From Pseudarthrobacter sp. NIBRBAC000502772 (GTDB lineage Bacteria > Actinomycetota > Actinomycetes > Actinomycetales > Micrococcaceae): a stretch of 64,000 nucleotides of DNA. The notes beneath the pieces are model-generated. The model was not told the DNA's origin, searched no databases, and saw only the letters and a list, made by a program, of their open reading frames with translations. Shown one piece after another: positions 58,799 to 64,000 of this stretch. The stretch lies in NCBI RefSeq assembly GCF_006517235.1, contig NZ_CP041188.1, positions 3,844,001 through 3,908,000 of the forward strand, given 5' to 3'. Position 1 is the first letter of the stretch. Each line of letters starts with the position of its first letter. The position numbers and the translations under genes are program-made.

Positions 58799-59200
58799 TT
58801 AGACGCGGCGGCGCTTCGGCGGACGGCAGCCGTTGTGCGCTGCGGGGGTGACGTCCTGGATGGAGCCAACCTCCAGGCCAGCGGCCTGCAGCGAGCGGAT
58901 TGCGGTTTCGCGTCCTGAACCCGGTCCCTTGACGAAAACGTCAACCTTGCGCATGCCGTGCTCCTGCGCACGCTTGGCAGCAGCTTCGGCAGCCATCTGG
59001 GCTGCGAACGGGGTGGACTTGCGTGAGCCCTTGAAGCCAACCTCACCTGAGGAAGCCCAAGAGATAACAGCGCCGTTCGGGTCCGTGATGGACACGATCG
59101 TGTTGTTAAAAGTGCTCTTGATGTGCGCCTGGCCCAGCGCGATATTCTTTTTGTCCTTCTTACGCGGCTTGCGAACCGCGCCACGAGTCTTCGGGGGCAT
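58799..59200 (-). CDS. rpsK: 30S ribosomal protein S11
   Basis: A 133-residue protein with [58 protein letters not shown] and the C-terminal [13 protein letters not shown]. Length and sequence are standard. ATG at 59200 follows AGGAGAAAAA. It sits between rpsM and rpoA in the alpha operon. Confidence 0.98.
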   Translation of the reverse strand: MPPKTRGAVRKPRKKDKKNIALGQAHIKSTFNNTIVSITDPNGAVISWASSGEVGFKGSRKSTPFAAQMAAEAAAKRAQEHGMRKVDVFVKGPGSGRETAIRSLQAAGLEVGSIQDVTPAAHNGCRPPKRRRV

Positions 59201-59251
59201 TTTTTCTCCTACAGAAAGTTATTGGGGGAAGACGAGTCAATCCCGAGGGAT

Positions 59252-59626
59252 TTAACGAGCCTTCTTCTTGCCTGCAACGGTGCGCTTCGGACCCTTACGG
59301 GTACGTGCGTTCGTCTTCGTACGCTGTCCGCGCACTGGCAGGCCCTTGCGGTGGCGAATACCTTCGTAGCTGCCGATTTCAACCTTGCGGCGGATATCAG
59401 CTGCTACTTCGCGGCGAAGGTCACCCTCAACCTTGTAGTTGCCTTCAATGTAGTCACGAAGTTCTACCAGCTGGGAATCGGTGAGGTCCTTAACGCGGAC
59501 GTCAGCGCTGATGCCAGTGGCAGCCAGGGTTTCGTGTGCACGGGTCTTGCCCACGCCGTAGATGTAAGTAAGCGCAATTTCCAACCGCTTTTCGCGGGGA
59601 ATGTCTACGCCAGCGAGACGAGCCAT
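59252..59626 (-). CDS. rpsM: 30S ribosomal protein S13
   Basis: A 124-residue protein starting [20 protein letters not shown], with [12 protein letters not shown], and [20 protein letters not shown] near the basic C-terminus that contacts tRNA. The frame is open upstream to 59677, but ATG 59626 is the universal start. Confidence 0.98.
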   Translation of the reverse strand: MARLAGVDIPREKRLEIALTYIYGVGKTRAHETLAATGISADVRVKDLTDSQLVELRDYIEGNYKVEGDLRREVAADIRRKVEIGSYEGIRHRKGLPVRGQRTKTNARTRKGPKRTVAGKKKAR

Positions 59627-59783
59627 AGTGGCAGTGCTCCTTGAATAAACCGGAGGTCGTAGGCAGTACACCCGCACGTTCTGTGCGGCCCCAGCCTCCG
59701 ACCGGGGGTTAGCTGTCCGGGCTCATACGTCCCAGTTCAGCTTGTGCTGCCTTTTATTTACTTGCGTGGGTTAGCAACCCAGG

Positions 59784-59804
59784 ATTTCCTTCAGGGAAGG
59801 AAAT
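59784..59804 (-). other. Small hairpin at the rpmJ 3' end
   Basis: A perfect 9-bp stem (59784-59792 with 59796-59804) with 3-base loop overlaps the last base of the rpmJ stop codon on the minus strand. It could protect or pace the short rpmJ message before rpsM. Confidence 0.5.
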
Positions 59805-59917
59805 TAGCCCTGGCGCTGCTTGTGGCGCGGGTTCTCGCAGATCACCATGACCCGGCCATTACGGCGGATCACTTTGCACTTTTCGCAGATCTGCTTGACG
59901 CTCGGCTTGACCTTCAT
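59804..59917 (-). CDS. rpmJ: 50S ribosomal protein L36
   Basis: A 37-residue protein beginning [15 protein letters not shown] and ending NPRHKQRQG. Cys11, Cys14, Cys27 and His32 form the zinc-binding set of the zinc-containing L36 type. It lies between infA and rpsM, its usual place. Confidence 0.97.
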   Translation of the reverse strand: MKVKPSVKQICEKCKVIRRNGRVMVICENPRHKQRQG

Positions 59918-59986
59918 GGCGTTCCTTTGCGTGTGGCAGTTGGTCAACTGGTGCAGCCGTCAGCTCACGCTGATGCCGCCCAGAAT

Positions 59987-60208
59987 TTACTTGTAGCGGT
60001 AGACGATACGACCCCGAGTGAGGTCATAAGGGCTCAGTTCCACCACTACCCGGTCCTCAGGGAGAATCCTGATGTAGTGCTGGCGCATCTTGCCTGAGAT
60101 GTGCGCGAGTACGATGTGCTTGTTGGTCAGCTCAACGCGAAACATCGCGTTAGGCAGCGCCTCAGTCACAACGCCTTCGATCTCAATGACCCCGTCCTTC
60201 TTGGCCAT
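59987..60208 (-). CDS. infA: Translation initiation factor IF-1
   Basis: A 73-residue OB-fold protein starting [20 protein letters not shown], with [20 protein letters not shown] and the C-terminal [13 protein letters not shown]. It binds the 30S A site. ATG 60208 gives the universal length. It opens the infA-rpmJ-rpsM-rpsK-rpoA-rplQ group; the 179-bp upstream spacer (60209-60387) should hold its promoter, and I see no clear leader structure in it. Confidence 0.98.
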   Translation of the reverse strand: MAKKDGVIEIEGVVTEALPNAMFRVELTNKHIVLAHISGKMRQHYIRILPEDRVVVELSPYDLTRGRIVYRYK

Positions 60209-60387
60209 ACCCTCCGCTAACTGTTGTTGCCGCAGCCCTGCCGGATTGCACCGGACATGACCACGAACGTTTTTGTTGGATCGGTCATCACCTCCGGCCC
60301 CAAACAGGGCACAGCTGGGCAGACAACCAACAAACCACTTTACTGTAAGTGGGTAGAAAGTCCAAACTAAATATGAAAGCACACACC

Positions 60388-61350
60388 TTACCCGGAAATC
60401 GAGCTTGCCGAAATCCCTTCGAGGATCGCCAAGCGTACGACGTCGGCTGCCGCACTCTGCAGGGTAATGAGACTCACCTGCCGGGCAGTTTCAGTACTCC
60501 GGTCCAAAGCCACCTCACCAGTGGCAAGGCAAAAAACAGTATCCCCATCAGCCAACGTGTGCGACGGATTGAGCGCCCGGGCCAGCCCAGCATGCGCAGC
60601 AGAAGCAGTCCGATAGCACTCGGCGGGGTCCAAGACAGCATTCGTAGCAACAACAACGAGAGTCGTATTGAGCGGCGGTGGGCCGCCATCACGGTCGGCA
60701 GGTTCCGGAACCCGGAAGCGCGCGTCTAAGGGAGGCACGACCGAGCGCGCGGAGGGTTCGGGATTCCCCGGAAGTGCCTCCACGGGAAACCCCAGAGCGT
60801 TCACCACGGCAAGCGCCCCAACAACCACGCCGTTCTCAAGCGTGACCGATGCCGTCCCCACCCCACCCTTGAACTGTCCGCGTCCGATCATCGCTCCGGT
60901 GCCGGCGCCTACGCTGCCGCGTCCGACGTCGTGCCCGTCCGTTTCCGCAGCAGCGGCGACGATGGCCGCATAGCCCATGTCCGCCGTCGGGCGCGCTGAG
61001 AAGTCGCCTCCCCGGCCCAGGTCGAAGATCGCGGCGGCGGGAACGATCGGCACCACTCCCCCGGTGACGGCGAATCCCCGGCCGTTTTCCTCGCACCAAC
61101 GCTGTGCACCGTGGGCCGAGACCAGCCCGTAGGCGCTGCCGCCGGTGAGGACCACGGCGTCCACCGTGGACACCAGCGTGGTGGGATCCAGCGCGTCAGT
61201 CTCATGCGTGCCCGGGCCACCGCCACGGACGTCCACCGACCCGACAGTGCCCGGTGGCGGCAGCACCACGGTGACTCCCGTCAGCCAGCCGTCGCCGGTC
61301 TTCTGCTCATGGCCAACCCTGATTCCCGGCACATCCGTGATTGCTCCCAT
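60388..61350 (-). CDS. P1-family (DmpA/NylC-type) N-terminal nucleophile peptidase
   Basis: A 320-residue member of peptidase family S58/P1. [16 protein letters not shown] is the family start; [26 protein letters not shown] and [20 protein letters not shown] are hallmarks. [13 protein letters not shown] contains the likely autocleavage site N228-T229, as in NylC, where the freed Thr is the nucleophile. Substrates may be N-terminal amino acid amides, beta-peptides or nylon-like oligomers; none can be assigned. The last residues ([12 protein letters not shown]) are encoded within or beside a dispersed repeat. ATG at 61350 fits the family; the frame is open far upstream but not plausibly translated. 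Confidence 0.87.
   Translation of the reverse strand: MGAITDVPGIRVGHEQKTGDGWLTGVTVVLPPPGTVGSVDVRGGGPGTHETDALDPTTLVSTVDAVVLTGGSAYGLVSAHGAQRWCEENGRGFAVTGGVVPIVPAAAIFDLGRGGDFSARPTADMGYAAIVAAAAETDGHDVGRGSVGAGTGAMIGRGQFKGGVGTASVTLENGVVVGALAVVNALGFPVEALPGNPEPSARSVVPPLDARFRVPEPADRDGGPPPLNTTLVVVATNAVLDPAECYRTASAAHAGLARALNPSHTLADGDTVFCLATGEVALDRSTETARQVSLITLQSAAADVVRLAILEGISASSISG
60399..60417 (+). repeat. Copy of the TGAGCYTGYCGAAAYCC repeat at the P1 peptidase 3' end
   Basis: TCGAGCTTGCCGAAATCCC lies inside the last codons of the P1 peptidase gene on the minus strand, ending 9 bp before its stop codon. Confidence 0.55.
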
Positions 61351-61569
61351 GGCTCCATTCTGCCCTGCGCCCGGTGGTTGAGCTTGTCGAAACCCGGGAC
61401 TGTGGGCTCGCTCACCCGCGAAACCAAACGTTTTGTGAACGGGCTCCGAAGCCTGGGACAACAATTCGCTGGGCGGCCGCATCTGGTTCGGTCCGGCTTC
61501 CACGATGTGATGGAGTGATCTCAAATCCGTTCCACAGCCCTGCTGCGGCAGGCTTTCCGATTGAGATCC
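61351..61569. promoter_or_regulatory. Spacer between the P1 peptidase and ABC permease genes
   Basis: The 219-bp divergent spacer holds the repeat at 61376-61397 and presumably both promoters. No gene or strong operator is visible. Confidence 0.45.
61376..61397 (+). repeat. Copy of the TGAGCYTGYCGAAAYCC dispersed repeat
   Basis: TTGAGCTTGTCGAAACCCGG lies within this copy, flanked by CCCGG/CCGGG. It begins 26 bp upstream of the P1 peptidase start. Confidence 0.65.
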
Positions 61570-62550
61570 ATGACACCACAGCTCACCGCCAAGCCGGGCA
61601 GTTCCCTGGCGCAGACGGCCACCGTCAGGGCAAAGGACCAGGCCGGCACCCTGCCCCGGAAGCGCAATCGCTGGTCGCGCCGGAAACGCCAGGACTTCTT
61701 CGTCTTCCTCGCGCTGGCCCTGCCGAACCTGCTGCTCATCGCCGTCTTCACCTACGTCCCGCTGTCCAACAACCTCTACTACTCCACGCTGAACTGGACG
61801 CTCGGCTCCGCGTCGGCCACCGTCGTCGGGCTGGAAAACTACGTCACGTTCTTCGCCAGCGCGGACGCCGCCCGGGTCCTTGGCACTACCGCCGTATTCA
61901 CTGCCGCAACCGTGGGCGGCTCCATGGCGCTGGGCCTGCTGGTGGCGCTGGCCCTGAACTCGAAGGTCCGCGGCACCACCTTTGCCCGGTCGGCCGTCTT
62001 CGCACCGTATGTGCTGTCCGGGGTTGGCGTTGGCCTGGTGTGGCTGTTCATCTTTGATCCCGGCTACGGCGTGCTGGCCTGGATCCTGCGGGGCCTTGGA
62101 CAGCAGAGCCCGCAATGGATCAACGATCCGGACCTCTCGCTGGTGATGGTCATCATCGTGTACGTCTGGAAGAACCTGGGCTACTGCGCGGTCGTGTTCC
62201 TCGCCGGGCTGCAGTCCCTGCCGCAGGATGTGATGGAGGCGGCGTCGCTGGACGGTGCCAGCAGTTTCCGGCGCTTCGTCAGCATGTCGCTGCCGCTGCT
62301 CTCCCCCACCACATTCTTTCTGCTGATCACCACCATGCTCAGCTCGCTCCAGGCCTTCGACCTCATCCGGATCATGACGCCCCTGGGCAGCGGCACCAGC
62401 ACCCTCATCTACGAGGCGTACCTCCAAGCCTTCGGCGCCTACAACCGCGCCGGCTATTCCGCCGCCATCTCGGTGGTCCTGTTTGTCATCCTGCTGGTCA
62501 TCACGGTGCTGCAGCTGCGGTTCGTCGAAAGGAAGGTGCACTACTCGTGA
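61570..62550 (+). CDS. Carbohydrate ABC transporter permease, MalF/UgpA type
   Basis: A 326-residue inner-membrane permease with six predicted helices, from FFVFLALALPNLLLIAVFTY to AISVVLFVILLVITVLQL. The EAA loop that contacts the ATPase is DVMEAASLDGASSFRRFVSMSLPLL. A basic N-terminal tail (about 40 residues) precedes the first helix. Start is ATG at 61570 (TTG 61561 is possible). It overlaps the second permease by 4 bp. Confidence 0.92.
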   Translation: MTPQLTAKPGSSLAQTATVRAKDQAGTLPRKRNRWSRRKRQDFFVFLALALPNLLLIAVFTYVPLSNNLYYSTLNWTLGSASATVVGLENYVTFFASADAARVLGTTAVFTAATVGGSMALGLLVALALNSKVRGTTFARSAVFAPYVLSGVGVGLVWLFIFDPGYGVLAWILRGLGQQSPQWINDPDLSLVMVIIVYVWKNLGYCAVVFLAGLQSLPQDVMEAASLDGASSFRRFVSMSLPLLSPTTFFLLITTMLSSLQAFDLIRIMTPLGSGTSTLIYEAYLQAFGAYNRAGYSAAISVVLFVILLVITVLQLRFVERKVHYS

Positions 62551-63452
62551 GCGCTCCCGCCGCCGTCCTTCCGGACCCTTCAACGCCCGACGCCGTCCCG
62601 CCCCTGGAGCGGCCGTTCTCCCGTGCCAACCTGGTCAGGACAGTCGCTGCCGGGTATGCGCCGCTGGCCGTCGCCGTCCTGGTGGTGTTCCTGCCGCTGC
62701 TGTGGATGGTGCTGAGCTCGTTCAAGCAGCCCGGCGAAATCGTCACCCTGGATCTGCAGGTGCTCCCGGCAGCCCTTGACCCGGAGAACTATCGGGTGGC
62801 CATGACCACGGTCCCGTTCGGTCAGTTCTTCCTGAACAGCACCATCGTCACCGTGGTGGGCGGCGGCGTCAAAGTGATCCTTGCCCTGCTGACCGCCTAT
62901 GCCCTGGTGTTTGTGCGCTTTCCGTTCAAGAACCTGATCTTCGTCCTGATCCTCGTGGCCCTGATGGTTCCCGCGCAGGTATCCATCCTGCCGAACTACA
63001 TCCTGATCGCCGGAATGGGTGGGAAGAACACCCTGTGGGGCATCATCCTGCCCGGCCTGGGCACTGCCTTCGGCACGTTCCTGCTGCGCCAACACTTCCT
63101 CACCCTGCCCGGTTCGATCCTGGAATCCGCGGAGATCGACGGCGCCGGCCACTGGCGGCGGCTCTGGCAGATCGTGGTTCCGGTGTCCGTTCCGTCCATT
63201 GCAACGGTTGCCCTGGTCACCGTAGTGAGCGAATGGAACGAGTACATCTGGCCGCTGATCATCACGGACAAACCGGAAAGCATGACGCTTCCAGTGGGCC
63301 TCACCCTGCTGCAGAACTCCGAGAGCAACGGCGCAGGCTGGGGAATCATGATGGCCGGCGCCGTCCTCGTGATCGTCCCCATCCTGGTCATCTTCGCCAT
63401 GCTCCAGCGCTACATCGTCGCGGGCCTGACCCAGGGCAGCGTGACGGGCTAG
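62547..63452 (+). CDS. Carbohydrate ABC transporter permease, MalG/UgpE type
   Basis: A 301-residue permease with six helices (from YAPLAVAVLVVFLPLLWMVL to IMMAGAVLVIVPILVIFAML). The EAA loop is SILESAEIDGAGHWRRLWQIV. GTG at 62547 overlaps the end of the first permease. No ATPase gene is seen in the window; such importers often share one encoded elsewhere. Confidence 0.93.
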   Translation: MSAPAAVLPDPSTPDAVPPLERPFSRANLVRTVAAGYAPLAVAVLVVFLPLLWMVLSSFKQPGEIVTLDLQVLPAALDPENYRVAMTTVPFGQFFLNSTIVTVVGGGVKVILALLTAYALVFVRFPFKNLIFVLILVALMVPAQVSILPNYILIAGMGGKNTLWGIILPGLGTAFGTFLLRQHFLTLPGSILESAEIDGAGHWRRLWQIVVPVSVPSIATVALVTVVSEWNEYIWPLIITDKPESMTLPVGLTLLQNSESNGAGWGIMMAGAVLVIVPILVIFAMLQRYIVAGLTQGSVTG

Positions 63453-63564
63453 CCTCCGGCGAGCACCGCCGTCGGGCCTTACCGGCGGGCACTGCCGTAG
63501 GGCATCCAAACCATCCATCCACCGCATCCAGCACCACCGAGGCACCCAACGAAAGGCAGCACCA

Positions 63565-64000
63565 TGTCCTTTACCCTTGATCGACGGTTCTTCCTCACCC
63601 TGGCCGGCGCCGGGGCAGGCGCCGCAGCTCTCTCCGCCTGCGGCGGCCCGTCTACAACACCCGGAGCCGCGGCGACGACCGCTGCCAGCATCGACTTCAG
63701 CGGCGTCAAGCCGGCCGCCTCCATCGACTTCTGGTCCAACCACCCGGGCAAGTCACAGGACGTGGAAAAGAGCACCATCGAGAAGTTCCACGCCAAGTAC
63801 CCGGACATCAAGGTGAACCTGGTGACCGCCGGCGCCAACTACGAGGAAATCGCCCAGAAGTTCCAGACAGCCCAGGCCGCCAAGTCAGGCCTCCCGTCCC
63901 TGGTGGTCCTCTCCGACGTCTGGTGGTTCCGCTACTACCTGAACGAGAGCATCATCCCGCTCGACTCCCTGGTCAAGCAGCTGGACGTCAAGCTGGACGA
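63565..64000 (+). CDS. ABC transporter substrate-binding lipoprotein, 3' end cut by window
   Basis: The first 145 codons are present. The N-terminus has a twin-arginine motif (DRRFFLTLAGAG) and lipobox (LSAC, about residue 26), so it is probably a Tat-exported lipoprotein. IDFWSNHPGKSQDVEKSTI and SLVVLSDVWWFRYYLNESII resemble UgpB-like glycerol-3-phosphate or sugar-binding proteins of the MalE superfamily. With the preceding permeases it forms one importer; the exact ligand is not readable from this part. AAAGGCAG precedes the ATG. Confidence 0.9.

Noticed and set aside
60388..62583. 731-residue minus-strand protein spanning the P1 peptidase and permeases
   Set aside because: Its N-terminal half is the antisense of two convincing permease genes; the family start is at 61350.

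Overview
The window is high-GC, densely coded actinobacterial chromosome, most like Arthrobacter/Pseudarthrobacter or a close Micrococcaceae relative. The pointers are the infA-rpmJ-rpsM-rpsK-rpoA-rplQ-truA order, a mycothiol-type glycosyltransferase (mshA) with actinobacterial ino1, a glgX-treY-treZ trehalose operon, frequent GTG/TTG starts, and dispersed repeat families in the spacers. No rRNA, tRNA, CRISPR array, insertion sequence or prophage was seen.

Layout. 1-11.1 kb: a truncated shikimate dehydrogenase-like gene, a NagZ-like GH3 lipoprotein, a YbdK-type carboxylate-amine ligase, the overlapping operon alr-tsaE-tsaB-rimI-tsaD (alanine racemase plus t6A tRNA modification and S18 acetylation), a PfkB sugar kinase divergent from a GH4 phosphoglycosidase, and a GNAT acetyltransferase. 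11.2-20.5 kb: mshA, fhs, a DUF559/Vsr-like gene bracketed by inverted arrays of a 32-bp-spaced repeat, ino1, an aldo/keto reductase, and a large membrane protein with a C-terminal alpha/beta-hydrolase signature. 20.6-29.0 kb: glgX-treY-treZ, nnrDE and acpS. 29.1-37.0 kb: an unrecognised gene, glmS, coaA, a VanY-like carboxypeptidase lipoprotein, mscL, glmM and rplM-rpsI. Ino1 and the GlmS/GlmM route supply the two substrates expected for MshA.

37.3-56.0 kb: one prepilin peptidase is followed by two complete tandem Flp/Tad pilus clusters with the same order (flp, tadE, tadG, cpaB, cpaE, tadA, tadB, tadC). The first is visibly less GC-biased than the second. A degenerate Hpt-like protein without its phospho-accepting histidine, an OmpR-type response regulator and a divergent membrane histidine kinase follow. 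56.1-60.2 kb is the alpha-operon region (truA, rplQ, rpoA, rpsK, rpsM, rpmJ, infA). 60.4-64 kb holds a NylC/DmpA-type P1 peptidase and the start of a sugar or glycerol-3-phosphate type ABC importer, cut by the window end.

The most unusual features are the nuclease-like gene with its flanking 32-bp repeats, which fill the whole fhs-ino1 spacer and supply the gene's own stop codon; the duplicated tad locus with a hairpin between pilin and tadE in both copies; the pseudo-Hpt protein; and several dispersed repeats overlapping gene ends. All calls come from reading the sequence and family knowledge; no database search was possible.
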